A stretch of DNA of 54,749 nt from an uncultured Elusimicrobia bacterium (GTDB lineage Bacteria; Elusimicrobiota; Elusimicrobia; UBA1565; UBA9628), in contig CAIRTQ010000102.1 in assembly GCA_903881545.1 (NCBI GenBank), positions 1-54,749 on the forward strand. Direction: 5' to 3'. Shown here in pieces: positions 7,911 to 16,134 of the stretch. The notes beneath the pieces were generated by a model, which was not told the DNA's origin, did no database searches, and saw nothing but the letters and a program-made list of their open reading frames with translations. The number at the start of each line of letters is the position of its first letter. The stretch's first letter is position 1. Made by a program: the position numbers and the translations under genes.

Positions 7911-9054
7911 GAGCCGCGGCCGCGACGCTGCGGCCTGCGCCTTGGGCCTGGCCCTGCGTCCGCGCCGGAGCACCCCGGAACTCATCCGGGAGGCCCTCGA
8001 AAGCGGGCGGATAAAGAAGGTCCTCCTGGTCAGGCCCTACCAGGGCCTGGGCGATCTTTTCTGCGCCACGCCGGTCATCAGCAATCTCAAGGCCCAGTTC
8101 CCCGGGCTTGCCATCCATTTCCTGGCGAATACCTTCAACCAAGCCGCGGTACGAGGCAGCCCAGGCCTGGACAAGATCTGGGCTTGGGATGAGCGCGCCG
8201 TCCGCAACCCTCTATCGTGGCTGCGCCTGCGCCGGGATCTGCGGGGGGAAAACTACGACCTAGCCCTGATCCTCTCCGGCAACGCCCTGTCCCTGACGAG
8301 CATATTGCTCGCCCACCTCTCGGGCGCGCGCCTGATCGCCGGCCTGAGCACGCAGGCCTACGGCCGGAATTGGGGGCGCTGGCTCTACAGTTGCGAGATA
8401 CCGCATCGCAATCCGGTCAAGGAGATGGACAAGTTTCTGGGCTTGCTGGAGGGTCTCGGCCTGGCCTGCCCGAGCCGCGAGCCTGTCTACCGGGTCGCGC
8501 AAGAGCACGCCGACTTCGCGCAAAACCGCCTGCGCGAAATCTTTCCTCAGGGCGCCCGCCCCTTGCTCGGCATTTTCATCGGCGGCAAGGTCGACCGGCC
8601 GGAGCGCATCTGGCCGCCGAGCTATTACGCCGAGGCCGCCCGGCGCATCCTGGCGAAGAAGCCCTGCGACCTCATCGTCATCGCGCCGCCCGGCTCCGGC
8701 CGCCTCCGCCATCAGAGGGAAACGACCTTCTGGAAAGACGAGGACGTCCACCTGGCCGAATTCAGAAAGGCCTTCGCGGCCGAGTTCCCGGTGTTCCAGG
8801 ACGCGGACCTCGCACGAGTGGCCGGCATGTTGAGCCGACTCGCTTTGCTGATCTGCCCGGACGGCGGCGTGATGCATCTAGCCGCGGCGCTCAAGGTCCC
8901 GACCTTGGCGCTCTACTTCGGAACGGACCCGGAGGTCTGGAATCCGCCCGTACCCACGGCACATTTTCTACGCGGCCCCGGGCCCGACCCCAAAAACCTG
9001 AATCCCGCCGCCGTGGCCGAAGCCGCGATCCGCCTGCTTGATGAAATCCATTAG
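7885..9054 (+). CDS. glycosyltransferase family 9 (heptosyltransferase-like)
   Basis: A 389-residue GT-B protein of the GT9 (ADP-heptose:LPS heptosyltransferase) family. The N-terminal KVLLVRPYQGLGDLFCATP is the typical first strand and loop of the family, with Gly-Asp contacting the acceptor. The C-terminal half has the IGGKVDRPERIWPPSYYAE and CPDGGVMHLAAALKVPT segments that bind the sugar nucleotide. It overlaps both the exporter gene (26 bases) and the HAD gene (14 bases), so the three are translationally linked. The likely role is adding heptose or a similar sugar to a lipid or surface glycan; the real donor is unknown. Confidence 0.85.
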   Translation: MKPLLKRLESRGRDAAACALGLALRPRRSTPELIREALESGRIKKVLLVRPYQGLGDLFCATPVISNLKAQFPGLAIHFLANTFNQAAVRGSPGLDKIWAWDERAVRNPLSWLRLRRDLRGENYDLALILSGNALSLTSILLAHLSGARLIAGLSTQAYGRNWGRWLYSCEIPHRNPVKEMDKFLGLLEGLGLACPSREPVYRVAQEHADFAQNRLREIFPQGARPLLGIFIGGKVDRPERIWPPSYYAEAARRILAKKPCDLIVIAPPGSGRLRHQRETTFWKDEDVHLAEFRKAFAAEFPVFQDADLARVAGMLSRLALLICPDGGVMHLAAALKVPTLALYFGTDPEVWNPPVPTAHFLRGPGPDPKNLNPAAVAEAAIRLLDEIH

Positions 9055-9727
9055 CAGGAAGGCGCGTCTCGCCGCCGTCATCCTAGACATGGACGGCGTC
9101 ATGGTGGACAGCGAGCACCAGTGGATGCTCAGCGAAGGCCCTTTGCTTCGGGATATGCTGGGACGCTGGGGCATCGCGGACCACCGCAAGGCGGTGGGTT
9201 TAGGCATCCCGGACTTATACGAGCTCCTGGTCCGCGAATACGGCCTGCGGATGGGAAAAGCCGACTTCCTGGCCAGATGCGAGACCATGGCCCAGGACAT
9301 ATACCGCCATAAGGTCAGCCTGGCCCCTGGCCTGAGGCAAGCCATCCGAAGTTGGCGCCGCGCGGGATTGCTTCTGGGCCTAGCTTCTTCCTCGCCGCAA
9401 GCCTGGGTGGATCTGGTCCTGCGCCGCTTCCGGCTAAGCCGCCTGTTCAACGCAGTGGCGACCGGCGACGACACCCCGGGACGGACTAAGCCCGCGCCGG
9501 ACCTCTACCTGCTCGCCGCGCGCCGCCTGCGGACCCGTCCCCAAGCGTGCCTCGCCGTGGAGGATTCGGAGATCGGCGTGCGCGCGGCCAAGGCCGCGGG
9601 CCTGGCCTGCGTGGGGCTGCGCAGCGGATTCAACGACGAGCAGGACCTGTCCCGGGCGGACTGGCCGGAGCGCGGCTTCGCCGGGCTCGGCTACCGCGGC
9701 CTGATCTCGCGGCTCAAGGCCGCCTGA
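9041..9727 (+). CDS. HAD-superfamily hydrolase, beta-phosphoglucomutase-like
   Basis: A 228-residue HAD enzyme with a cap domain. Motif I is LDMDGVMVDSE (15-25) with nucleophile Asp and acid/base Asp, motif II is LASSS, the Lys is in TKPAPDLY, and motif IV is AVEDSEIG. This set is typical of beta-phosphoglucomutase or sugar-phosphatase subfamilies. A TTG three bases upstream (9038) is a possible alternative start. The gene overlaps the GT9 gene by 14 bases, so it may process a sugar phosphate for the same envelope glycan. At its 3' end it overlaps the convergent kinase gene by 37 bases. Confidence 0.82.
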   Translation: MKSISRKARLAAVILDMDGVMVDSEHQWMLSEGPLLRDMLGRWGIADHRKAVGLGIPDLYELLVREYGLRMGKADFLARCETMAQDIYRHKVSLAPGLRQAIRSWRRAGLLLGLASSSPQAWVDLVLRRFRLSRLFNAVATGDDTPGRTKPAPDLYLLAARRLRTRPQACLAVEDSEIGVRAAKAAGLACVGLRSGFNDEQDLSRADWPERGFAGLGYRGLISRLKAA

Positions 9728-11172
9728 GCCTTGACGAAGCTGCCCCAGTCGGCCAGCAAGGACTGAGCCTCCTCGCGCGGCAGCGTCGGCCGGAAGACGC
9801 GCGCGGTCCGGGCTCGGCGCAGATGAGCGGCCCAGGGCGCGCCCGCGCACTGCGCGGCCAAGGAGGCCACGCCCAGCGCGGTCACCTCGGCCTCGCCGCA
9901 GCGCTCGATGTCCACGCCCAAGAGGTCGGCCTGGAACTGCATGAGATATCCCAGCCGCGCCAGCCCGCCCGAGGCCCGCACCGTCCCGGGCTGCAGTCCA
10001 GACCCGCGCAGGGCGGTGACGATGTCCGCCACCAAAAACGCCACGCCTTCGGCGACACCCCGCACCAGGTCCGCGGCGCGGGTCTGCGTGTTCATGCCGA
10101 AGAATGCGGTCTGCGTGAGATAGTCCCAGCGCGGGGCGCCCAATCCGCCGATGGCGGGCAAGGCGAAGACCCGGTGCTTGGAGGCGCGGCAGATCCGGTC
10201 GATGTCCGTGCGCTTTCTCTTGAGCAGACCCAGGTTCTCGCGCAGCCATTCGAAAGAGGCTCCCGCGGCGTGCACGGTGCCCTCCTGTAGGAAGGTCGCG
10301 GGGCCGTCCTGTAGCTTCCAGCCTACGGAAGTCAGCAGGCCCGGCACGCGATGCTGAACCTCGCCCGTGTTATGCAGGAAGAATGCGCCCGTACCGTAAT
10401 TGGCCACCGAGGATCCCGCCGCCATGCCGCCCAGCCCAATGGTCGCGGCCTGCTGGTCCCCCAGGCATGCCAGGATAGGTATCTTCCGTCCGCCGCGGCA
10501 AACAAAGCCCCAATCGCCGGTCGAGGAAAAGATATTAGGCAGGGCCGCGCGGGGCACGCCGAACAAGGACAGCAGGACGGGATCCCAGTCCAGGGTCTTC
10601 AGGCTGAACAGCAGGGTCCGCTGGGCCAAGGACGGGTCCGCGGCGAAGACCTCGCCGCGCGTCAGGCGCCAAACCAAGAATGAGGCCACCGGCGCCGCCA
10701 GGAGGCGCCCTTCCTCGGCCAGCCGGCGGACCGCGGGCTCGTTGTCGAGGAACCACTTGATCTTGGGCGCGCCGTAATAAGGCGTGAGGTAGAGGCCCGT
10801 GCGCTCATGCACCTCTTTCTGCCGGTCCGCCAGAGGGGATACGATGGCCGCGGCGCGGCCGTCCTGCCAGCTCGGGGCCGGCGCGGCAGGCTTGCCGGTC
10901 TTGCGGTCCCAAAAGACCACGGTCGCGCGCTGAGAGGCGATGCCCAGGCCCAGGACCTCGACCGAACGGGGAAGCTGGTCTAAGACCTGGTCCAAGGCGC
11001 GCTCCTGGGTGCGCGCGAGCTCAAGGGCGTTGTGCTCGACCCAGCCGGGCTTGGGATAGGAGGTCTTGACCGCATGCTGGGCCCGGGCCACGACCCGGCC
11101 CCGGTAATCGATGGCCAGCGCCCGGGAGGCGGAACTGCCCTGGTCCAGGGCGATGACCACGCCCTGGTTCAC
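9691..11172 (-). CDS. FGGY-family carbohydrate kinase, glycerol kinase-like
   Basis: A 493-residue kinase of the FGGY/GlpK family. The N-terminal ALDQGSSASRAL binds ATP phosphate, TGLYLTPYYGAPKIKW matches the GlpK substrate region, GDQQAA holds the catalytic Asp, and VANYGTGAF and GVAEGVAF are the family's C-terminal signatures. The glycerol-binding Arg-Glu of GlpK (NQRET) reads SQRAT here, so the Glu is Ala; the substrate may therefore not be glycerol, and I give no gene symbol. Its ATG overlaps the stop of the upstream nuclease gene by four bases, making it the last gene of the sigma-factor operon. It overlaps the convergent HAD gene tail to tail. Confidence 0.82.
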   Translation of the reverse strand: MNQGVVIALDQGSSASRALAIDYRGRVVARAQHAVKTSYPKPGWVEHNALELARTQERALDQVLDQLPRSVEVLGLGIASQRATVVFWDRKTGKPAAPAPSWQDGRAAAIVSPLADRQKEVHERTGLYLTPYYGAPKIKWFLDNEPAVRRLAEEGRLLAAPVASFLVWRLTRGEVFAADPSLAQRTLLFSLKTLDWDPVLLSLFGVPRAALPNIFSSTGDWGFVCRGGRKIPILACLGDQQAATIGLGGMAAGSSVANYGTGAFFLHNTGEVQHRVPGLLTSVGWKLQDGPATFLQEGTVHAAGASFEWLRENLGLLKRKRTDIDRICRASKHRVFALPAIGGLGAPRWDYLTQTAFFGMNTQTRAADLVRGVAEGVAFLVADIVTALRGSGLQPGTVRASGGLARLGYLMQFQADLLGVDIERCGEAEVTALGVASLAAQCAGAPWAAHLRRARTARVFRPTLPREEAQSLLADWGSFVKAQAALSREIRPR

Positions 11173-12293
11173 AGGGGCGTCACCTTGAGGTCAGACGCTT
11201 CGACCGGGGCGCCCAGAGCGCGCAAGGCGGCGCGCAACTCCGCGTCGGCTCCGGCATCGGCCAGGAGCTTCTGAATGAGCGGCGCGGAGGGCGCCAGCAC
11301 GCTCTCGTAAAGTCCCGCCGCCTTGATCAGGTGGATGACCTTCTTCTTGTTGGCCTCGGAGAACTCGATCTTCCCCGCGCCGCAGCGCTGGACTTCAAAA
11401 CGGGCGCCGAAGGCGCGGACATAGCCCTTACGCCGCAGGATGTCGAGCAGGGCGGCCTTCACGCCGGCCGCCTCGCCGTCCAACTCAGCCCGGCGCGCCG
11501 TCAGCTCGCCGAACCTGTCGATGAGAGCGGCGAGCTCGTCGGCGGCCGGCACCACCGCTGAAGCGCTAGAAAACACCGGGCAGTGGGCCTTGAAATCGCA
11601 CCACCGGCAGGAATTCTCGGAAGGCTTGGCCTCGAAGCGCTCCGCGATGATCGCCTCCGCGGTGCGCTTGATGCGCGCGCGCAGTTCCCCGAGCTGCTCC
11701 TGGGAGCGCCGACCCACGGAGTGCTCGTGGTGCGTGGGCAGATGGTAGAAGATCAGGCGCGCGACCTCCGCGCCCAGCAAGGACTCGCAGGCGAGCTGAT
11801 ACATGGTCAGCTGCGCGTCCTGCGCGACGCGCCCCGCGGTCAGGGCCTTGCCGGTCTTGTAATCCACCACGCAGAAGCGCCCGTCCTCCTGGCGGTCGAT
11901 GCGGTCCACCTTGCCGGTGACGGGCACCCCGTCGACGGTGAACCGGAAATCGTACTCCACGCTGTAAGGGATCCGGAGGGCGGCGGCGTGCCGCCGATGA
12001 TAGCCGGCGAGGATGTCCTTGCCCTGCTGGAAATATTCCGCTTCCTGGGCCTGGTCGCGGTAGCCGAGCGTGACCCAGTTCTCCCGGTAGTTCTTGAGCA
12101 GCTCCTCCAAAGACGGAGCGGGCAAGGCCTCGACCTTGTAGAAGAACTCCAGGGCCTTGTGCACGCTCTGGCCGAAGGCGAAAAAATGCTTGGGCTTCTC
12201 AGGGATGCCGTCGACGTACTTCAGCTTGTACTTGAGCGGGCACTCCCCATACATGGAAATAGAGGAATGCGACAAGGGCCGGGGGAGGTTCAT
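11169..12293 (-). CDS. RecB-family (PD-D/E-XK) nuclease with Fe-S cysteines
   Basis: A 374-residue nuclease of the PDDEXK_1 group, related to the AddB C-terminus and Cas4. The active site is D130 in GKVDRID and D144/K146 in VVDYKTGK, followed by QLTMYQLA. C18 in the N-terminal GECPLKYKL and C229, C232, C238 in CRWCDFKAHC form the expected four cysteine ligands of a 4Fe-4S cluster. No helicase domain is attached. The likely role is single-strand DNA cleavage in repair. It is 55 bases downstream of radC and overlaps the kinase gene, so two repair-type genes lie together in an operon headed by an ECF sigma factor. There is no CRISPR array nearby, so I do not call it Cas4. Confidence 0.82.
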   Translation of the reverse strand: MNLPRPLSHSSISMYGECPLKYKLKYVDGIPEKPKHFFAFGQSVHKALEFFYKVEALPAPSLEELLKNYRENWVTLGYRDQAQEAEYFQQGKDILAGYHRRHAAALRIPYSVEYDFRFTVDGVPVTGKVDRIDRQEDGRFCVVDYKTGKALTAGRVAQDAQLTMYQLACESLLGAEVARLIFYHLPTHHEHSVGRRSQEQLGELRARIKRTAEAIIAERFEAKPSENSCRWCDFKAHCPVFSSASAVVPAADELAALIDRFGELTARRAELDGEAAGVKAALLDILRRKGYVRAFGARFEVQRCGAGKIEFSEANKKKVIHLIKAAGLYESVLAPSAPLIQKLLADAGADAELRAALRALGAPVEASDLKVTPL

Positions 12294-12348
12294 GCCTGCG
12301 AGGATATTCTAGCAAACCGACGGGGCCGCGGCGGCCTTCAAAACGCCT

Positions 12349-13065
12349 TCAGGACAGCAGGCCGCGCTCCCGGAAGCTGAAGAAGCCGGTCCCGGCCACG
12401 ATGATATGGTCGAGCAAGGGGACGCCCAGGATCTCGCCGGCGCGGACCAGACGCCGCGTGGCGTCCCGATCATCGGCGGAAGGGTTGCAGTCTCCGGAAG
12501 GATGGTTATGCGCCACGACGACCGCGGCGGCCGAATGCGCCAGGGCGGGGGAAAAGACCTCGCGGGGATGCACCAGGCTGGCCTGGAGGGTGCCGATGGA
12601 GACCGTCTCCCGATGCAGCAGCTGGCTGCGGGCGTTGAGGTAGAACGCCAGAAGATGCTCCTTGCGGCCGGCGCGCACCTCATCGGGGATGGCCTCCAGG
12701 ACCCGCGCCGGGCAATCCAAGACCGGACGGTGGTCAGGCCGCGCGCTGAAGCGCCGGGCCAGTTCGAAGCCCGCCACCAAGGCCGCGGCGCGGCTCGCCC
12801 CGACGCCCTTGACGCGGCTCAACTCGCCGAACGGCGTCGCGCTCAGGCCGCCGGGGAAGCCCTCCAGCAGGGCCGCGGCTAGGTCCATGACGCTGCGGCC
12901 CGCATAGCCGGTGCGCAGGACCAGGGCCAGGAGCTCCTGGTCGCTCAGCGCCTCGGGGCCGGAGCGGGCCAGCTTCTCGCGCGGCCGCTCCACCGGATGC
13001 AGGTCGCGCAGGAATATCCCGGCAGCGGGCGCGGATGCGTAGCACGCCATCCCGGCTTGGTTCAT
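12349..13065 (-). CDS. radC: RadC-family JAB/MPN-domain protein
   Basis: A 238-residue RadC homologue: an N-terminal helix-hairpin-helix region (about 30-105, with SDQELLALVLRTG and VKGVGASRAAAL) and a C-terminal JAB1/MPN metalloprotease-like domain. The metal motif is intact: H186, H188 and D192 in VAHNHPSGD. Despite the name, RadC's role in DNA repair is unproven; the family is widely linked to recombination, competence or mobile elements. Its ATG overlaps the stop of the RseB-like gene, which ties it to the envelope-stress operon. A second Met six codons in is an alternative start. Confidence 0.9.
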   Translation of the reverse strand: MNQAGMACYASAPAAGIFLRDLHPVERPREKLARSGPEALSDQELLALVLRTGYAGRSVMDLAAALLEGFPGGLSATPFGELSRVKGVGASRAAALVAGFELARRFSARPDHRPVLDCPARVLEAIPDEVRAGRKEHLLAFYLNARSQLLHRETVSIGTLQASLVHPREVFSPALAHSAAAVVVAHNHPSGDCNPSADDRDATRRLVRAGEILGVPLLDHIIVAGTGFFSFRERGLLS

Positions 13066-14084
13066 GGCACGGACTCCGCCACGCGCCGCAGGACATCATA
13101 AGAGACGGAGCCGACCAGAATGAAATGCTCGCCCCCGGAGTTCCAGACCAGCACATTGCCCTCGGAGCTTTCGGTGCGGTAGCCCCGGCCCACGGAAAGC
13201 CTGACCTGTGCGCGCGGCGCGCGGCCGAGGTCGAAGCGCATGTGGGGGGGACATTGAAATAAGGAGAGCGCGTCCACGCCGTCCGAGAAGCGGTAATGGA
13301 CCACATTGCGCTGGCCCTTGGGGATAACATCGAGGCTCTCGAACACATAGCCGGAAGGCAGCCAAGCCGGCAACCTGGGCTCGATGCCGGAAGCGGCCTT
13401 GGTCTCGTCGAGCGCCAGGTAATCCGGCGCGCCGCGCCTGACCACCGTGCTGCCGGCAGGCGGCGAGAAATGGAACAGCTCCGGGTCCGGCGCCGCCCCC
13501 AGTTGCAGGCGGTCGTAGACCGCGGAGCCGGCCCAGGTCCCATCCTGGCGGAAGGTCTCGCCGCGCAGGACGATGAAGCTCTGGCGGTCCACCCAGAATC
13601 GCCTGGCCAAAGCCGCTCCAGAACGCCCGCGCAGTTCCAGCAGCCAGGTGGCGCGGCCGGCGACCGGCGCCCCGGTCGCTAGGGACAGTTCGTAATTGAC
13701 GCGGAGGCGGTCGAATTCCTCATCGGGACCGAAGCGCTTGAACAGCGGGTCGGCGGGCTCCCCCTGCCAGATCTTGCACCGCGCCGAGTCGTAGACCCAT
13801 TCGCTGCGGCCGTCCTCGACGATCACCTGCCGGACCTCGCCGGACGGGCCCAGAAGCTCGCGCCGATAAAGGCCGGGAGGGGAGAAGAAAAGCCGCACGC
13901 GCTGGGAACGGGACCCGCCCGCCTTGCCCTCTGGGCGCAGCAAGGCAAGCTCGGCCGAGTAGGCGGCCTTAGGTGGCTCCAGGCTCTGGCGCAGGACTTC
14001 CAGCGCCTCCGGCAGGCGCGCGGGTTGGGCTGCGGCCGAGCCGGACAAAGCGCAGACGCAGAAGAGCAGAAGCCGCTCAATCAT
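13062..14084 (-). CDS. MucB/RseB-like periplasmic regulator of the sigma/anti-sigma pair
   Basis: A 340-residue exported protein with a signal peptide (MIERLLLFCVCALSGSAAA). Its N-terminal two thirds have the lipoprotein-carrier-like beta fold seen in LolA and RseB (alternating strands, YRRELLGPSGEVRQVI, WVYDS), and the C-terminal part (from about residue 235) fits the RseB C-terminal domain. RseB binds the periplasmic part of the anti-sigma factor and tunes its proteolysis in response to lipids or misfolded porins. The position directly after the anti-sigma gene, with overlapping ATG and TGA, supports this. A longer frame to 14132 exists, but the ATG at 14084 starts the signal peptide exactly. 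Identity to RseB looks low, so the assignment rests on fold pattern and context. Confidence 0.65.
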   Translation of the reverse strand: MIERLLLFCVCALSGSAAAQPARLPEALEVLRQSLEPPKAAYSAELALLRPEGKAGGSRSQRVRLFFSPPGLYRRELLGPSGEVRQVIVEDGRSEWVYDSARCKIWQGEPADPLFKRFGPDEEFDRLRVNYELSLATGAPVAGRATWLLELRGRSGAALARRFWVDRQSFIVLRGETFRQDGTWAGSAVYDRLQLGAAPDPELFHFSPPAGSTVVRRGAPDYLALDETKAASGIEPRLPAWLPSGYVFESLDVIPKGQRNVVHYRFSDGVDALSLFQCPPHMRFDLGRAPRAQVRLSVGRGYRTESSEGNVLVWNSGGEHFILVGSVSYDVLRRVAESVP

Positions 14085-14565
14085 GCCCGCCCCCTTCGGC
14101 CAACCGCGGGCCCAGATCGGAGAATATCGCATCCCGGTCGGCCGCCGGCATGGTGAGCCGGTAGCGGCTGTGCGCGGCCAGGACTTCGTCCAGGGAGATC
14201 TCCCGGCTCCCCGCGCTCGAAAACCGGCTAAAAAACAGCAGGCCCGCCGCCGCGGCGCAGGCCGAGGCCAAGCCGAAGCCGGCGGCCAGCCGCCAAGAGA
14301 GGCGTAGAGACTCCATCCAATCCGGCAGCGCCTTCCGGGTACGGCCCGCGGCCGCGGCCTGCCGCATCAGCTCGTCCCGCAGGTCCTGGGGCAGGGCGGG
14401 CCGGGGTTGAGCGCGCACCGAGGCCTTGAGCGCAAACAACCAGCGCAGCTCCTTGGCGCAAGCCGGGCAGGCCTCCAAATGCGTTTTGAGCCTAGCCTCC
14501 GGCTCGCCGGTCAACTGCCCGGCGGCATAAGGCTCCAGCCACTCCTTCATCCGGTCACAATCCAT
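14077..14565 (-). CDS. membrane anti-sigma factor with zinc-finger (HC2) domain
   Basis: A 162-residue protein with an N-terminal zinc-binding anti-sigma domain, where HLEACPAC gives the H-x3-C-x2-C motif (about residues 29-36). A single membrane segment follows at about residues 92-112 (LAAGFGLASACAAAAGLLFF), then a short periplasmic tail. This is the layout of ZAS-type anti-sigma factors that hold an ECF sigma factor at the membrane. It overlaps the sigma gene by 11 bases and the RseB-like gene by 8. The periplasmic tail would be the contact for the RseB-like protein and for regulated proteolysis. Confidence 0.85.
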   Translation of the reverse strand: MDCDRMKEWLEPYAAGQLTGEPEARLKTHLEACPACAKELRWLFALKASVRAQPRPALPQDLRDELMRQAAAAGRTRKALPDWMESLRLSWRLAAGFGLASACAAAAGLLFFSRFSSAGSREISLDEVLAAHSRYRLTMPAADRDAIFSDLGPRLAEGGGHD

Positions 14566-15121
14566 GCGCGGCCACCTCCCCGTCCGTCTCCAGCACCGCC
14601 TGCTTGAGCGCCGCGCGCGCGCGGCTGACGCGGGAACGGACCGTGCCTACCGGACAGTCCAGGACCCGCGAGATGCGCTCGTAGCTGAGCCCTTCCACGT
14701 CGCAAAGAGTCAAGATCGCCTTTTGCTCCACCTTGAGGCCCGCGAAGGCCTGGCCGACTTCCGCGACCATGCTTTCCCGGCAGAGGCGATCCAGCACGCC
14801 GTCCTCGCGAGGGTCCGCGATGTTCTCCGCGAGGCTGCCGCCGGCCTCGCGGTCCGGCGACAGGGGCGCGTCCAGGGAGACGCCGCGGCGCCGCTCGTAG
14901 CGCTTGACGCTGTCCAGAAACACGTTCCTCAGGATGGTCAGGTACCATGACTCCAGCCCCTGGGACTCGTCGTAGCTCTCCCAGTTGCGGAAGACGCGGA
15001 CGAAGGATTCCTGCACGAGCTCCTTGGCGTCTTCCGCGCTGCCGCAGAGACCGTAGGCAAAATGGTAGCCGCGCTCCGAGAACTCGGCCACAAACCGCTC
15101 CAGCTTCTCCTGGCTTGCCAC
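14555..15121 (-). CDS. ECF RNA polymerase sigma factor
   Basis: A 188-residue sigma-70 family group 4 factor. Region 2 (about 10-75) includes DAKELVQESFVRVFRNW and the promoter-melting segment, and region 4 (about 125-180) has the helix-turn-helix YERISRVLDCPVGTVRSRVSRAR. Regions 1 and 3 are absent, as in ECF factors. Translation starts at GTG 15121, with an AAAGGGG ribosome site just upstream. It leads a minus-strand operon with its anti-sigma factor, an RseB-like sensor, radC, a nuclease and an FGGY kinase. The setting resembles the RpoE/RseA/RseB envelope-stress circuit. Confidence 0.92.
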   Translation of the reverse strand: MASQEKLERFVAEFSERGYHFAYGLCGSAEDAKELVQESFVRVFRNWESYDESQGLESWYLTILRNVFLDSVKRYERRRGVSLDAPLSPDREAGGSLAENIADPREDGVLDRLCRESMVAEVGQAFAGLKVEQKAILTLCDVEGLSYERISRVLDCPVGTVRSRVSRARAALKQAVLETDGEVAAHGL

Positions 15122-15136
15122 GGTGCCCCTTTATCA

Positions 15137-15164
15137 GCATACGAGCCAGGGTCGAAAAGGTTCC
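15137..15164 (-). promoter_or_regulatory. candidate autoregulated ECF promoter of the sigma operon
   Basis: Reading the minus strand, GGAACC (15164-15159) followed by TTTT resembles the sigma-E-type -35 element (GGAACTT). A GTATGC block (15142-15137) lies 16 bases downstream at the -10 position. The sigma gene's GTG is 16 bases further on. This would make the sigma factor drive its own operon; the match is by eye only. Confidence 0.35.
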
Positions 15165-15230
15165 AGGGCCTTCGGACCCTGGGGCACAAAGGCCCTAGGG
15201 GCACGTAACAATCCGTTAACAGAATATCAA

Positions 15231-15258
15231 TTGCGCTGTAACAGATCACGCGCATACT
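15231..15258 (+). promoter_or_regulatory. candidate promoter of the soluble histidine kinase gene
   Basis: TTGCGC (15231-15236) and CATACT (15253-15258) are 16 bases apart and the GTG start follows after 6 bases without a Shine-Dalgarno sequence. It is divergent from the sigma operon promoter. GTAACA repeats at about 15205 and 15238 lie beside it and could be a binding site. Confidence 0.35.
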
Positions 15259-15264
15259 CAAAGC

Positions 15265-16134
15265 GTGAACGCCAAGGCCCCAGCCGCTCCGCAATGGGAA
15301 GACCTGGCCGAGCAACAGGCCCCGGCCGCTGATTGCGAACAGATCCAGGCTTCCTACCTTACCCACGAACTCCGCGCGCCGGTCACCGCCATCCGCCTCG
15401 GCCTGGAGATGCTGGAGGAGGCCGCCCAGGACAAGCTGGGGGGCACGGAACGGCAGCTGCTGGCCGGAGCCATAAAGAACACCTCGCGACTCTCGGAGCT
15501 CATCAACGACATCATGGATTACTCGAAGATCGTGGCGGGCAAGATGACCGTCGCCCAGGAGCCCTGCGAGGCGCGGGCCTTGGTCAACGAAGCCGTCGAC
15601 GAGATGCAGCCTTTGGCCCTGGCCAAGGGCGTCAAGCTGGTCAAGCAGGTCGAGGAGGGGCTGCCCCGGGTCGCGGCCGAGGCGCGCCGGGTGGTGCAGG
15701 TCCTCACCAACCTGTTGAGCAACGCCGTCAAGTTCACTCCCGCGCGGGGCGCGGTCACGGTCTCGGTCAAATCCGCCCGCAACGAGCATGCCGGCACCTT
15801 GGTCTTCCGGGTCAAGGACACGGGCTGCGGCATCGCGGCCGCGGACCTGGAGAAGGTCTTCGACATGTTCGCGCAGTGCGCGCCGAGCGAGGCGCGGCAG
15901 TCCTGCGGCACCGGACTGGGGCTCGCCTTGGCCCGGGCCATGGTCGAGCTGCACGGCGGGCGCATCTGGGCCGAGAGCTGGAGGGGCATGGGCGCGAGCT
16001 TCTACTTCACCATCCCCATCGCGACAGAGGACATGGTGCGCAAGATCGAGGCCTACCCCCAGCCCGTGCAATACCACGGCCTGTTCGTCGATATCATGCG
16101 CCGAGTCAACGCCGTCCTGGCCATGTTCGTCTGA
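15265..16134 (+). CDS. soluble sensor histidine kinase without a sensor domain
   Basis: A 289-residue cytoplasmic histidine kinase: a HisKA dimerisation domain with the phospho-acceptor His in SYLTHELRAPVTA (about residue 34) and a HATPase_c domain with N box NLLSNAVKF, G1 box DTGCGI and G2 box GTGLGLALA. No transmembrane, PAS or HAMP segment precedes HisKA; only about 25 residues lie upstream. About 40 residues after the ATPase domain look helical and are of unknown role. No response regulator is adjacent, so it is an orphan. The start is GTG at 15265. It may take its input through a partner protein, possibly linked to the divergent ECF sigma system. Confidence 0.85.
   Translation: MNAKAPAAPQWEDLAEQQAPAADCEQIQASYLTHELRAPVTAIRLGLEMLEEAAQDKLGGTERQLLAGAIKNTSRLSELINDIMDYSKIVAGKMTVAQEPCEARALVNEAVDEMQPLALAKGVKLVKQVEEGLPRVAAEARRVVQVLTNLLSNAVKFTPARGAVTVSVKSARNEHAGTLVFRVKDTGCGIAAADLEKVFDMFAQCAPSEARQSCGTGLGLALARAMVELHGGRIWAESWRGMGASFYFTIPIATEDMVRKIEAYPQPVQYHGLFVDIMRRVNAVLAMFV

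Noticed and set aside
6552-7985. 477-codon minus-strand open frame opposite the MsbA-like exporter
   Set aside because: Antisense shadow of a gene with all ABC motifs; composition (Gly, Val, Glu, Gln) is typical of reverse-frame translation.
11169-12293. Cas4
   Set aside because: The nuclease has the Cas4-like cysteines and active site, but no cas gene or repeat array is present and AddB-like stand-alone nucleases share these features.
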